Of a stretch of 64,000 nt of DNA, positions 8,385 through 17,886 are shown one piece after another; the first letter of the stretch is position 1, and the number at the start of each line of letters is the position of its first letter. The notes under the pieces were generated by a model that worked only from the letters and a program-made list of their open reading frames with translations, was not told where the DNA came from and searched no databases. The translations under genes were made by a program, and so were the position numbers. This stretch comes from Legionella quateirensis (lineage in GTDB: Bacteria > Pseudomonadota > Gammaproteobacteria > Legionellales > Legionellaceae). The stretch is from the NCBI RefSeq assembly GCF_001467955.1, contig NZ_LNYR01000034.1, positions 129,548 to 193,547 of the forward strand, written 5' to 3'.

Positions 8385-9875
8385 ATGCATATTAAAAAAA
8401 TCCTGAACTTTTGGGTCAGTGTTACCACAACCTGTCTATTATCAATCGCTATCGTTCATGCCAATACACAATTACCTATTTTGATAAGCCCGACGACATC
8501 TACAACCATTCAAAACCCCAACAGTGGTATAGCAATTATCGAATACCTGGTCACTAATCAAATGAAAAGTCGCCATACTTTTGCGATGAAGCCCATGGGT
8601 GCTGTCACACAGAATACTTCGGCAGGGAAGTGTGGAAATCCTTTTGTTCTGCAACCCGGCGCTTCCTGCCTGTTATCATTGAAAATAAATCGCGATAAAT
8701 TATCCGATCTAAATGATGGGCCAACAGTCTGTGTAACGAAAAGCCCGAGTGATAATTCTCCAGGTTCGTATATATGCACTCAGACCAGTCAGAATTCGAT
8801 TCCGAGGGTTTTGACTATTGACCCTAAATTCCCATATGGTAGCGCTCCTACGGGAAATGTCTGTGTTTCTACTGATTATTATGCAACACCGGAAACCATG
8901 CTCGGTTCATGGGCTATGCTTCAAGCAGTTCCTATGGATACTCAAGGGAATGTTCTGCCCAGCTTTTTATCGAGTACCAACACTGTTTATGCTGTGGGAA
9001 CCGCCGCCCTGGGAGATCAACTGGGGATACCCAATTGTTCTGGAGGGTGTAATCAACTCAATGGTTATTGTTTTGCGTTAAAATTTAATGGCAAAAGCCC
9101 ATACCCTTATATGATCTTTCAGTCAGTGAATATCGGAGCTAATCCTAATTCCTTTGATATATACATGGCTGGTGGTGGCTCTGGCGCTTTTCCCAATCAG
9201 TGTCAAATGTTTTGGGGCACGGGCGGCAATGTAAACTGGGCTGATCATATTCAAAATAGCTCCTGCTCAGCCTATTTTGGAGATTACTCCAGTATAAATT
9301 CCACCTATTCTGTTACCTACAATGGCACTGTGTATCCTGCCAAAACTACTTTGCAGAACGCCTGTAATTTTGCGTCTGCAGGACAATCAGGTTTTAATAC
9401 ACAAAATTGGAATAATGTCTCAGTTGTTCCCGTAACGTGTCCAACATCTCTAATCCAGATCACGGGTGTTGAGTTACCTGCCAGCATTACGACCGTAGGA
9501 AATCAGACCATTCGTAATTTAAGTACCCTGACCGATAGTGATTTCGCAGCTAGTACAATAACTCCGGTGACTACTACTCAGATGCAAGATTGTAAAACAC
9601 CTTCTTCGGGTTATTGCACTAATGTAGCGGTAAGCGTACCTAATTACCAAGCGTCGATTTCTGCCAATTTAACAGCACCAATATTAACAGGCACTCCTCC
9701 GAGTAGTACTTATTGTCAATCTAATCCAGGAACAAGTTATTGCAGCTGGAATAATGGTATAACCAGTGCCGGTGGCACCTATTGTAATGCTAATCAGTCT
9801 CAATGCATCAATTGTGGGGGCGGATCACAATGGTGTGTTTGTAGTGGTCAAACACTTACTGGGTGTACCTCTTGA
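8385..9875 (+). CDS. Secreted cysteine-rich protein with Legionella-type N-terminal domain
   Basis: 496 residues; AAGGAA sits six bases before ATG. There is a signal peptide (about 1-26, ending VHA). Residues 27-145 form a domain shared with the 577-residue protein encoded at 10314: both have VTNQ, a K.CG or LCG.VF segment, SC.LSL.IN, a G P.VC segment and an ID(P) end. The middle (about 150-330) is rich in aromatics, Gly and Cys (SGGCNQLNGYC, FWGTGGNVNWADH, SSCSAYFGDYSS). The C-terminus is Ser/Thr-rich with Cys-rich repeats. It is likely exported to the surface or medium. The middle may be an enzyme or carbohydrate-binding module, but I do not recognise it. Confidence 0.55.
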   Translation: MHIKKILNFWVSVTTTCLLSIAIVHANTQLPILISPTTSTTIQNPNSGIAIIEYLVTNQMKSRHTFAMKPMGAVTQNTSAGKCGNPFVLQPGASCLLSLKINRDKLSDLNDGPTVCVTKSPSDNSPGSYICTQTSQNSIPRVLTIDPKFPYGSAPTGNVCVSTDYYATPETMLGSWAMLQAVPMDTQGNVLPSFLSSTNTVYAVGTAALGDQLGIPNCSGGCNQLNGYCFALKFNGKSPYPYMIFQSVNIGANPNSFDIYMAGGGSGAFPNQCQMFWGTGGNVNWADHIQNSSCSAYFGDYSSINSTYSVTYNGTVYPAKTTLQNACNFASAGQSGFNTQNWNNVSVVPVTCPTSLIQITGVELPASITTVGNQTIRNLSTLTDSDFAASTITPVTTTQMQDCKTPSSGYCTNVAVSVPNYQASISANLTAPILTGTPPSSTYCQSNPGTSYCSWNNGITSAGGTYCNANQSQCINCGGGSQWCVCSGQTLTGCTS

Positions 9876-9893
9876 AACCGGTGTTGTAATTCA

Positions 9894-9925
9894 GTTAGGT
9901 TGCGCCAAGCATGGAGCAGCCTAAC
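9894..9925. terminator. Stem-loop after secreted-protein gene
   Basis: GTTAGGTTGC pairs with GCAGCCTAAC (one G-U) around a GCCAAGCATGGA loop, 18 bp after the stop codon. The loop sequence resembles that of the hairpin after the paralogous gene at 12077. There is no immediate T-run, so it is a weak terminator call. Confidence 0.45.
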
Positions 9926-10313
9926 AACTCCAGTCATGTCGTTTTTAATGAATACAAGATCATCTGTTGAGCTGAGCTTCATAGATTAAGCAAATGCTGG
10001 GCTTATCATCCAGTATTCTAATCTCCAAAATCAAATTCACGAAAAAATATCATTACACTCCTAATCTGTAATTTAAATTCCATCTATTGGCTTGACAGGA
10101 GTGTTGCATTTCTTGAACACGTCATTACTTACCCCTGGAGTGTCATTGCAGGAGCTTAAAATCAGACAGGATCGAGTTAACATTTATTCGCTGGCTTTAA
10201 TAAAAAAAGTTACTCATAATAATTCAACATTGTGTCAGGCTTGTTTGCTAACTCTTTGTGTGAAAATTAATATTGTGAACTAATTCAATGTAAATAAACT
10301 ACATGGGTATAGC
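9926..10313. other. Intergenic region, no supported gene
   Basis: An AT-rich spacer before the IPT/TIG gene. A 63-codon open frame at 10092-10283 has no ribosome site and no recognisable features, so I do not call it. Promoters for the gene at 10314 should lie here but none is clear. Confidence 0.4.
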
Positions 10314-12047
10314 ATGAAAATAAAATTTTTAGCCGGACGCTTATTTAGTATGATCATTGCTATTTTTATAATGGCTACTGTGCACGCAGGAAAACCATTA
10401 TGGACATTTTCTCCCCTAACACCAACTCGTTTATCTGTTCCGACCAATACTAATGCATGGATCCAATATCGTGTTACTAATCAGTCAATGAAACCACACA
10501 TACTGGTAATGACACCGATAAGAGGTATTACACAAATTGTTCAGGGTGCTGGTCTATGTGGAACTGTATTTGCATTATCAGCAAAGGACTCTTCCTGTAT
10601 TCTTTCATTGCAGATTAATGGCAATCTATTAACTGAGAACATTTCTACCGGCCCAGTTGTTTGCGAACAGGGACATTACACGACATGTTATACTCCAAGC
10701 GCTGAAAACAGCTTGAGAATTGATCCAGCGCCACCGCTGACCGATGCCGCCATTAGCGTGCTGGATTCGCCTTTATCATTGACAGCGAATGGTGCAACGG
10801 GATCGTTGACTATCAGGAATAATTCTATATGGGTTAAAGCAACTAATATTACCTCTAATTTTACAAATACTGCACTAGACGGCAAAGTTTTCGAGACAGG
10901 AAATAATTGCAATTCCGTGGAACCGCTAGCCACTTGCACTTTAACTTTCACAGCGGCAACAACTCCTGTTGTGCAAACTAATTTTTCAATTCAGGGAACA
11001 AATACAGCTCCAGTTCGTGCGGCAATGAGTATTGTTTCTGTTGCGCCGACCTTAGTCTCTATTACTCCAAACGCCGGCACGTCGCTTGGAAATACTGCTG
11101 TCACCCTGACTGGAACTAATTTTACTAATTCCAGCACGGTGACTTTTGACGGAGTGAGCGCAAGCAATATAGTTGTCATCAATGAAACAACTTTAACAGC
11201 GGATACGCCTGCCCATGCCGCAGGTGCTGTGGATGTGGTAGTTACAACGGCAGCTGGCAGTGACACATTGACTAATGGCTATACTTATTTAGCAATACCA
11301 ACTCTAAGCACTATCAATCCTGTATCGGGAACCGCAATTGGAAATACCGGAGTGACTTTAACTGGTACTCATTTTATGGGAACAATCAGTGTTACCTTTG
11401 ATGGAATTCCTGCAACAAGCGTCCATGTGGTTAATAATAATGCGGTGACAGCTGTAACACCGGCGCATGCAGCTGGCCCGGTAAATGTAGTTATTACCAC
11501 CCCGGACGGAAGTGCTGTCTTAAATAATGGTTTTAATTATAGGAATGCTGCCATTGGACAAGCTTCAGGTGGAGGTAAAATTGGATTCCTTGGTGGCGGA
11601 TTGAACAATATGATCGTTGCAAATGTAGATAATAGCTCATCCGCCATCTTCGGTGGATTTGGTGTATTAACCAATGCAACCAGTACTACCAATGGTGCAA
11701 GCAATACAACAACTATAGTAAGTGTTTATTCAAATCCACCCAATAATTATCCACAGGTACAATATGCCGCCGGTATTTGCAGCCTTTATGAAGTTGATTC
11801 TCAAGGCAATACACCTTGTCAGGCAGGTAATACATGTTATAACGATTGGTTTTTACCGGCTTTAAATCAATTAAATTGTTTTTTCACGAATAAAGTTGCA
11901 ATTGGTGGATTTAATGCCGGTACTGACTACTGGACATCTACAGAGATTAATAATCAACGTGCATGGTACCAATGGTTTGGTGCGGGTACCCAATCTAACG
12001 TGAATAAAAATACAATTCGTCCTATTCGTTGCGCAAGGAATTTTTAA
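10314..12047 (+). CDS. Secreted IPT/TIG-domain protein with Lcl-type C-terminal (DUF1566) domain
   Basis: 577 residues with a signal peptide (about 1-25, ending VHAG). Residues 26-140 are the N-terminal domain shared with the protein at 8385. Residues about 245-325 and 330-410 are two IPT/TIG immunoglobulin-like repeats (PTLVSITPNAGTSLGNTAVTL and PTLSTINPVSGTAIGNTGVTL type, each with G.NF or G.HF and a VDVVVTT/VNVVITT strand). The last 130 residues end in DWFLPALNQL, DYWTSTE and RPIRCARNF, as in the C-terminal domain of the Legionella collagen-like adhesin Lcl. I infer a surface adhesin or carbohydrate-binding protein. Unlike Lcl it has no Gly-X-Y repeats. Confidence 0.7.
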   Translation: MKIKFLAGRLFSMIIAIFIMATVHAGKPLWTFSPLTPTRLSVPTNTNAWIQYRVTNQSMKPHILVMTPIRGITQIVQGAGLCGTVFALSAKDSSCILSLQINGNLLTENISTGPVVCEQGHYTTCYTPSAENSLRIDPAPPLTDAAISVLDSPLSLTANGATGSLTIRNNSIWVKATNITSNFTNTALDGKVFETGNNCNSVEPLATCTLTFTAATTPVVQTNFSIQGTNTAPVRAAMSIVSVAPTLVSITPNAGTSLGNTAVTLTGTNFTNSSTVTFDGVSASNIVVINETTLTADTPAHAAGAVDVVVTTAAGSDTLTNGYTYLAIPTLSTINPVSGTAIGNTGVTLTGTHFMGTISVTFDGIPATSVHVVNNNAVTAVTPAHAAGPVNVVITTPDGSAVLNNGFNYRNAAIGQASGGGKIGFLGGGLNNMIVANVDNSSSAIFGGFGVLTNATSTTNGASNTTTIVSVYSNPPNNYPQVQYAAGICSLYEVDSQGNTPCQAGNTCYNDWFLPALNQLNCFFTNKVAIGGFNAGTDYWTSTEINNQRAWYQWFGAGTQSNVNKNTIRPIRCARNF

Positions 12048-12076
12048 GCGCTCTGTTTCAACAGTGGAAGTTGAGT

Positions 12077-12100
12077 TTGTTCCAGCAAAGCATGGAACAA
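12077..12100. terminator. Stem-loop after IPT/TIG gene
   Basis: TTGTTCCA and TGGAACAA pair perfectly around GCAAAGCA, 30 bp after the stop codon and between convergent genes. It closely resembles the hairpin at 9894. Confidence 0.45.
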
Positions 12101-12223
12101 GTTCCTTCTGACCACCAGAAACATCTATTATAAACTTAATGGTGGATTGTTGTGTTCAAATCAGATCTCAATGCAGCAGGATTCGTGATCTGAATGGATG
12201 ACATCTGACAACACTTCCTGATG

Positions 12224-13345
12224 CTAATTAAATCTATAAGACGATCCTTCGATTGCCTGTGAGGTTAATTGTTCGTATTCCGACGATTTATCTGTATTGC
12301 CTGCACGATGATAACAGCCAGATATATATTCGCTTGTCACCAACCCTTTTTCATAATACTGTTTTATTGAGTCGTGGTCGCCTACAAATGCATACCCTTG
12401 GATAACAAATTGAAGTGCTTTGGGGTATTGTTTAATATACCTGTTCGCCATTTGATGATTACCAGCCTCGGCGTAAAATCCTGCGATAAATTTAGCAGAT
12501 GATTCTTTATCTGAAGGTGCTTCAGCGCGAAGATATTCGTCTACACGATGATGGTTCCCATCAAAAACAAACTGTTTTATCTGAGCTAACCTAGCAAGTC
12601 GAGAGGGGTTCATTGCAGTACGAGCTACAGATCCAGTTTTTTTAAAAAAACCAGGTTTTGTTTTTGCAGGCATATCAGTATCGCCAGCAATTTCAGCGCT
12701 CTCAATGGAGTCTGAGGATGATGTGCTGGAGAGCGATACACCGGACAAACATTCTGCGAAATCAATTCGATCCTGAGCATGTCGATTGACTTGGTTGACT
12801 TTGATCAATGGCATGCTAAGTGCCTGATAGCAATTGTGGGCATTGTCATCGTAAAAGCAGACTGGAGCATCTTCCTCGGCAAGTTTTAATGTATGCCATA
12901 TCTGACGAATATGATTTATTTGATGGTTTTTATTATTTTCCAGATCATCAATATGGAGGTTGAATACATCATCTGCAGCAGGAATATAAGATATTATAAA
13001 GGGTTTAGTAATCCCTTCAATTTGATATATGGCGGCAGCTGAAAGCCCGCCTGTTGAAAATCGTATTTCCTTTAAAGTTAAATGACGTTCGAATAAAAAA
13101 GCCATATATCCTGCAATATAGGAATGATTGTTGTGAAATGTTGCTATAGCACTCATATTGTCACTGTCATCGTGTTTTAAGAATTCATTAACATGAGCTT
13201 TTAAATTTGAATGAGCGTGAGCAATTCCTCTGTGATATTCTTGCTCATTGAAGGTAAATGGGCATTGAGTCGTCAATATTTGTGTGCGTTTAAAGGTATG
13301 TTTACGAGTAACTGAAAGGTCGAAATCAAATATAGAATTCATCAT
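12224..13345 (-). CDS. HAD-like protein with C-terminal short repeats, candidate effector
   Basis: 373 residues from the ATG at 13345; a TTG five codons earlier is possible but neither has a good ribosome site. SIFDFDLSVTRKHTF near the N-terminus matches HAD motif I (DxDx[T/S/V]; Asp7 and Asp9). VCFYDDNAHN at about 162-171 matches the acidic motif IV, giving a HAD-type phosphatase core of about 190 residues. A serine-rich linker (about 202-216) leads to a helical region with repeated AGNH, VGDH and AGNT turns (about 265-355), like TPR/Sel1-type repeats. No signal peptide. HAD-core proteins with this FDFD.S/TVT start recur among Legionella effectors. The substrate is unknown. Confidence 0.55.
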   Translation of the reverse strand: MMNSIFDFDLSVTRKHTFKRTQILTTQCPFTFNEQEYHRGIAHAHSNLKAHVNEFLKHDDSDNMSAIATFHNNHSYIAGYMAFLFERHLTLKEIRFSTGGLSAAAIYQIEGITKPFIISYIPAADDVFNLHIDDLENNKNHQINHIRQIWHTLKLAEEDAPVCFYDDNAHNCYQALSMPLIKVNQVNRHAQDRIDFAECLSGVSLSSTSSSDSIESAEIAGDTDMPAKTKPGFFKKTGSVARTAMNPSRLARLAQIKQFVFDGNHHRVDEYLRAEAPSDKESSAKFIAGFYAEAGNHQMANRYIKQYPKALQFVIQGYAFVGDHDSIKQYYEKGLVTSEYISGCYHRAGNTDKSSEYEQLTSQAIEGSSYRFN

Positions 13346-13399
13346 CTGCTCAATATTCAAAAAAACGGAATTCTATCAAAAAATCATTAAGGAATTATT

Positions 13400-13552
13400 A
13401 TGCACTCTGATTATGATTTTATCCTTCTAAGTGTACACCATTCAGTTGATAGGAAAACTTATCTCATAGGAACAGCATTCTTAGACGTCCTTTCCGCATT
13501 ATTACAGAGCTTCCGGTACATGTTGGTTAGTATCAATCATAATCGGCATTGA
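13400..13552 (+). CDS. Possible small protein, 50 residues
   Basis: An ATG preceded by AAGGAATTATT, a good ribosome site, opens a 50-codon frame starting MHSDYDFILLSVHHS. It lies in the 260-bp gap between divergent genes and shows no domain. The ribosome site is the main support; chance is quite possible. Confidence 0.25.
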   Translation: MHSDYDFILLSVHHSVDRKTYLIGTAFLDVLSALLQSFRYMLVSINHNRH

Positions 13553-13603
13553 ACTCACATTATAAAGCTGTTTCAATAACTTCATATTTTTATGGAGAAT
13601 CTT

Positions 13604-14629
13604 ATGTACCGTTTCTGGATGAAACTTATCTTTTCCTGCTTCATTCTTCTTTTTTCTGTTCATGTTTCTAACGCGGGTTTTCTTGGTGATGCAGTTCTTG
13701 ATGATGATTCAACACCTTATCTAACTGAAATTAACCCTCTAAGTACTCCACAGGCTTATTATGAACAGCACAAGGATCAAATGGATGTTGTACCTGATGG
13801 AGTAGGGTTACAGATACTATTTAAGTCAGGAAACACGAGTTATCTTCTTGCTGGACCAAGAGCTCATCGCTTGCTCACTCTCAATGGCGGTAAGATAGAA
13901 CATACTGATTTATCTTTTGCAAGACAGTTGCAAGAGGAGTTTTTTGAAGAGACTTTTGGTGTGTTTGAGATTCTAATTCGCCGCAATACCCTCTATTTAA
14001 GGATCAATAAACAGATATATCCTTTGCATTTTTATAAGGACAAAACCCTGGTGCATTATAAACCAGGACAGTTTGCCTATGTCACCTTTACTGCTGAGGT
14101 TAGAGAAAACATTGATCAGATAATGCTGGACTCACTGGCAAATCAATTATCACCTACAGCCCTTTATTGGGAACAGCTGGGGAGTTATTTATTCAACCGG
14201 GTTCGAGCAGCTCCGCATGGTGATGGCTTTAGTGAGTATTGGTTGCAACAAAGAGAAAGCCTGGATTTATTACTTGCAGATTTAACCAATCAATATGACG
14301 TTCTTATCCAACGAGGACAGTTGTTAATTACCCCAGAGCAAGCATTTGAGGTCGATCAACTTGATCAGGCCTGGGATAAATTACGTGGAATATCCAGTTA
14401 TGGAGAATTAAAAAATTGTTTTCAAAATACAGTAGGGCGTTATTCCGAACGGGCTGGTTATTATGTGCTTGATGCGAAGCAAGTCTTGGCTGCGGCAAAA
14501 ACTTCCCAATCCGTTTTAGATATTCACGGTCAACCAGTAGCTGATTCAATTTTTAATCTGGAGACTGTTTTGGTGGTGTTTTCCAGTATTTTTAATGAGC
14601 ATAGCGCCATTAAAGAGTACATCCCCTGA
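13604..14629 (+). CDS. Exported Nudix-like protein
   Basis: 341 residues. I chose the ATG at 13604 because GGAG lies eight bases upstream; the ATG four codons earlier lacks a site. A signal peptide covers about 1-24 (ending SNAG). Residues 70-125 look like a Nudix fold: LLAGPRAHRLLTLNGGKIE then ARQLQEEFFEETFG, close to the Nudix box GG.xE ... REL.EE.G but with a one-residue shift and Gln in place of Arg. The remainder is helical and unrecognised. Nudix enzymes hydrolyse nucleoside diphosphate derivatives and are normally cytosolic, so an exported one is unusual. The degenerate box may mean loss of catalysis. Confidence 0.45.
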   Translation: MYRFWMKLIFSCFILLFSVHVSNAGFLGDAVLDDDSTPYLTEINPLSTPQAYYEQHKDQMDVVPDGVGLQILFKSGNTSYLLAGPRAHRLLTLNGGKIEHTDLSFARQLQEEFFEETFGVFEILIRRNTLYLRINKQIYPLHFYKDKTLVHYKPGQFAYVTFTAEVRENIDQIMLDSLANQLSPTALYWEQLGSYLFNRVRAAPHGDGFSEYWLQQRESLDLLLADLTNQYDVLIQRGQLLITPEQAFEVDQLDQAWDKLRGISSYGELKNCFQNTVGRYSERAGYYVLDAKQVLAAAKTSQSVLDIHGQPVADSIFNLETVLVVFSSIFNEHSAIKEYIP

Positions 14630-14643
14630 TGCTCTAGCTGCCC

Positions 14644-14672
14644 TACGTACCGCGGACAAGCCGCGGAACGTA
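14644..14672. repeat. GC-rich palindromic repeat
   Basis: TACGT-A-CCGCGG, loop ACAAG, then CCGCGG-A-ACGTA: a strong stem with one A/A mismatch, 15 bp after a stop codon. It stands out in AT-rich DNA and looks like a dispersed REP-type element. It could also act as a terminator. Confidence 0.55.
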
Positions 14673-14722
14673 AGAGTTTAATCAACTGGATGGGTAATTA
14701 CGCCCAGAGAAGGCTTAATTCG

Positions 14723-14754
14723 ATTTGAGAAAAATTTTCGACAGCTTCTCAAAT
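14723..14754 (+). terminator. Stem-loop upstream of NCS2 genes
   Basis: ATTTGAGAA and TTCTCAAAT pair perfectly around a 14-base loop, followed by TTAAAATAC. It may end transcription from the upstream gene; the lack of a T-run leaves this uncertain. Confidence 0.35.
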
Positions 14755-14827
14755 TTAAAATACAATCATCAAGTACCATCTTGGATACTCGAGTATCTTG
14801 GTTAGTGGATTACCGTTAAGGGACAAA

Positions 14828-16198
14828 ATGCCGATTACATCAAGGACAGTTATCTATAACACAGCAGATAAGCCACCTTTCCTGACTCAATTACTTCTGG
14901 GCTTCCAGTTGCTGGTTAAATTTTCCATCATGGCGATGTTTCCGTTGATGGTCGCCAAATACGCAGGGGCAACCCCTGATGCCACTGCCACGCTGATTAG
15001 TATGTCATTAATCTGGGGTGCCATAGCAACCCTAATACAAGCAATTGCAAAACCTAAAATATCATCTGGGGCCTTATTACCGTCTTTTACTTCAGTACCT
15101 TACTTTGTAGCTTCTTTATCGGCTGCTCATTTAGGTGGACTGAGCATGGTATTTGGTATGAGTGTTATAGGTGGTTTGGTCCAATTAATATTAACACCCC
15201 TGATACGCAGCTATCGCTTTGTTTTTACCAAAGATACAGCAGCATTTATTTTGGTTATGTTAGGTTTTTGGTTAGGTGTGCTCGGTGTGCAAGAGTTATT
15301 TAGTCCCAGTGAATTAGGTCAATTAATGATTCACAATACCTCATCTACACCGCAATCATCGACTAATTATAAACACGGCATTGATATTATTGGTTTTAAT
15401 GTTTTAGCACTCATGGTTATTATTCGCTTATGGAGTCCACAAAAATTACGCCTTTATTTTATTCTGATAGGAATCCTTACTGGTTGGGTTTTGGCTTATT
15501 TAAACGGGTTTATTCCTGATACGCTTTTGCAGGGAGTGGAGTCAGCCCCCTGGCTGCAGTTGCCACATTTAATGATGCCACAATATTCATTCAGCACGGC
15601 TCTGCTGTTTCCATTTTTGATTGCATCATTCATCACTACTTTTGCATTTTTTGCTCTTGCATGTGTCAATCAAAGAGTCTCTTCAAATGACTGGAAAGAG
15701 CCTGATCTATCTAAAATTCGTCGGGGTAATTTATGGCTGAGCATTACCACGATACTGGCTTCCGGGACTGGATCTGTTGCACAAAGTCCTCTACCAGGTG
15801 CGGTAGGTCTTTCGATTACCTCAGGTGCCTACAGTAAAATCATTGCCTATACATTTTCTATGCTTTTAATCCTGATTAGCTTGAGCCCTAAAATAATTGC
15901 AGTATTTCTCACCATTCCTGCCGGAGTGAATGGAGCTGCAGCGGTGATAATGGGGGCCTCCTTATTTATGTTTGGAATCAATATGTGGAATTTGCAAATT
16001 GCCCCTCCCCAAAAAACATACGCCATGGGCATCGCTTTTTTAATTGCTGCCAGCAGCGACATAATTCCAGCCATTTACACTCCTTTTCCAGAGATTGGAT
16101 TTCTGACAACAGAGCCTGCTTTATTATTAGGGATAATTTGGTTCATAGTTCTTACTGTTTTATTTAGTATTAAATTATTTAAAAGGCATACATCATGA
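14828..16198 (+). CDS. NCS2 nucleobase:cation symporter family permease
   Basis: 456 residues from ATG 14828, chosen because AAGGGA lies just upstream; a TTG ten codons earlier is less likely. About 12-14 hydrophobic helices follow an N-terminal YNTADKPPFLTQLLLGFQ segment, which matches the start of uracil/xanthine permeases (DDKPP....LLGLQ). Later segments with QSPLPGAVGLS and NQRVSSNDW sit where the substrate and gate residues of NCS2 proteins lie. It probably imports a purine, pyrimidine or related base with a proton; the exact substrate is not readable. Its stop overlaps the ATG of the next permease (ATGA), so the two are coupled. Confidence 0.75.
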   Translation: MPITSRTVIYNTADKPPFLTQLLLGFQLLVKFSIMAMFPLMVAKYAGATPDATATLISMSLIWGAIATLIQAIAKPKISSGALLPSFTSVPYFVASLSAAHLGGLSMVFGMSVIGGLVQLILTPLIRSYRFVFTKDTAAFILVMLGFWLGVLGVQELFSPSELGQLMIHNTSSTPQSSTNYKHGIDIIGFNVLALMVIIRLWSPQKLRLYFILIGILTGWVLAYLNGFIPDTLLQGVESAPWLQLPHLMMPQYSFSTALLFPFLIASFITTFAFFALACVNQRVSSNDWKEPDLSKIRRGNLWLSITTILASGTGSVAQSPLPGAVGLSITSGAYSKIIAYTFSMLLILISLSPKIIAVFLTIPAGVNGAAAVIMGASLFMFGINMWNLQIAPPQKTYAMGIAFLIAASSDIIPAIYTPFPEIGFLTTEPALLLGIIWFIVLTVLFSIKLFKRHTS

Positions 16199-17886
16199 AA
16201 AGACCTGCTCAGCTCATTTATGGTGTAGACGACAAGCCCGATTTTCCAACATTGCTATTATTGGGTTTGCAATATGCTGCAATAATTACCGCCTTTTTAT
16301 TATTGCCAGTTATAGTCATGCAACACGTACATATTAATAATGAATTGGCCGCCGGCGTCATTAGCACGGCTATGTTGATTGCCGGCTTAACTACTATTTT
16401 GCAAGTGATCGGTCGAGGATTAATTGGCTCAGGCTATTTGGTATTGGCAACACCTACACCCGTTTACATTGCTCCTTCAATAATTGCCATTCAGATGGGT
16501 GGGTTACCTCTGGTTTTTGGCATGACGTTATTTTCTGGCATTCTCCAAGCCACGCTCTCTCTTTTGTTTAAACGATTAAAAAAATTTTTCCCGGCAGAAA
16601 TTGGCGGGTTAATTATGGCTTTAATAGGCATAGAATTAGCCAAGATTGGGATTAACAGCTTTATTTCCATCTTTTCTACAGCTACAACCCATGTCGTTTT
16701 AGCTTCCTGTATTAGTGTTTTTACGTTATTACTCATTTTAGTGATGGTACTTTGGGGATCAAATGTCCTACGGCTGTATGCGCTGATTATTGCGCTTATA
16801 GTTGGCTATTTTTTAATTTACATCACGGGTTGTATGGATGAGAACGCTATTATGCAAATTAAGCAAGCACATTGGTTTGCATTACCCACTGTTCCTATGA
16901 TTACAACAGGTATTCGCTTTGATTCGTCATTGATTGTTCCTTTTGCCATTGCAGCATTAGCTTGTGCAATTAAAGTCAGTGGCGCGGTTACCGCTCATCA
17001 AGAGTTAAATGATGCTGATTGGGTACGTCCTGAAATGGGTAGCATTAGCCGAGGTTGTTTTATAGATAGCATGGGTACAATTTTATGTGGTGTATTTGGC
17101 AGTTTTGGTCAAAATGTCAGTAGTTCAGCTTTGGGGGTGTCACTGTCTTCTGGAGTGAGTTGCCGCAGAGTGGCATATTCTTTTGCTGCAATCTTTTGGT
17201 TATTAAGTTTTTGCCCTAAGTTCGCTTTAATTTTGGTATTAACGCCAGGACCTATCGTCGCAGCCATATTATTGTTTTTAGCCGCAACCATATTTGTATC
17301 CGGATTAAAAACAATTATTCCTCGGATGATAGTTTCACATCGAGCGATTGTCATCGGTGTTTCTTTTATGCTAGGTGTCAGTCGTGATATTTATCCCATC
17401 ACGTATCAACATCTTCCAAATTATATTCAATCCCTGGCGGGATCATCAATTGCTTTAGCTACCATTAGCGCAATTATTTTTAATTTTATCGGATTACTGG
17501 CCATTGATAATTTCAAAAGCGCACGAGTCGCATTAAGTCCTGATGTTAATGGGTTGAAGTTTGGATTGGATTATTTAGAATCTTTACAACACGATTGGGA
17601 TTTACCGTTGTCATTATATAACGACGTTAAAGTAACTACTAACAAACTACTAACGAACATTACTGAAAAACACTTAAGTACTGATCTTATAATTTTAGAC
17701 ATTAAACTTACTCGATCGCAGCTAGACCTTAATATTACTTATAAAGGGTATCTCATCAAACCAATATTAATGCATAAGAAGAACAATATTATCGCAGAAA
17801 ATGAAGTGATTATTGAACATGCTTCGAATGCTTTTGCTTACATAGAACATGATAAAACAATCATGCAGTTGAGCTTTGATTATTAA
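16195..17886 (+). CDS. NCS2 permease with extra C-terminal ATPase-like domain
   Basis: 563 residues, starting inside the stop of the previous permease. Residues 1-445 are a second NCS2 transporter (VDDKPDFPTLLLLGLQYA start, about 13 helices). The last 110 residues are soluble. They contain NDVKVTTNKLLTNITEKHL, which resembles the N-box helix of RsbW/anti-sigma-type GHKL ATPases, and a following strand pair LIILDIKLTRSQLDLNITYKG. The G-boxes are not clear, so ATP binding is doubtful. A tandem pair of paralogous permeases suggests a heteromeric carrier or two related substrates. The fused domain could regulate transport. Confidence 0.65.
   Translation: MKRPAQLIYGVDDKPDFPTLLLLGLQYAAIITAFLLLPVIVMQHVHINNELAAGVISTAMLIAGLTTILQVIGRGLIGSGYLVLATPTPVYIAPSIIAIQMGGLPLVFGMTLFSGILQATLSLLFKRLKKFFPAEIGGLIMALIGIELAKIGINSFISIFSTATTHVVLASCISVFTLLLILVMVLWGSNVLRLYALIIALIVGYFLIYITGCMDENAIMQIKQAHWFALPTVPMITTGIRFDSSLIVPFAIAALACAIKVSGAVTAHQELNDADWVRPEMGSISRGCFIDSMGTILCGVFGSFGQNVSSSALGVSLSSGVSCRRVAYSFAAIFWLLSFCPKFALILVLTPGPIVAAILLFLAATIFVSGLKTIIPRMIVSHRAIVIGVSFMLGVSRDIYPITYQHLPNYIQSLAGSSIALATISAIIFNFIGLLAIDNFKSARVALSPDVNGLKFGLDYLESLQHDWDLPLSLYNDVKVTTNKLLTNITEKHLSTDLIILDIKLTRSQLDLNITYKGYLIKPILMHKKNNIIAENEVIIEHASNAFAYIEHDKTIMQLSFDY

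Noticed and set aside
10092..10283. 63-codon plus-strand frame before the IPT/TIG gene
   Set aside because: No Shine-Dalgarno site and no protein-like features.
10688..11266. Long minus-strand frames within the IPT/TIG gene
   Set aside because: Low-complexity Val/Ala/Thr shadows of the plus-strand repeats; the plus-strand protein has clear domains.
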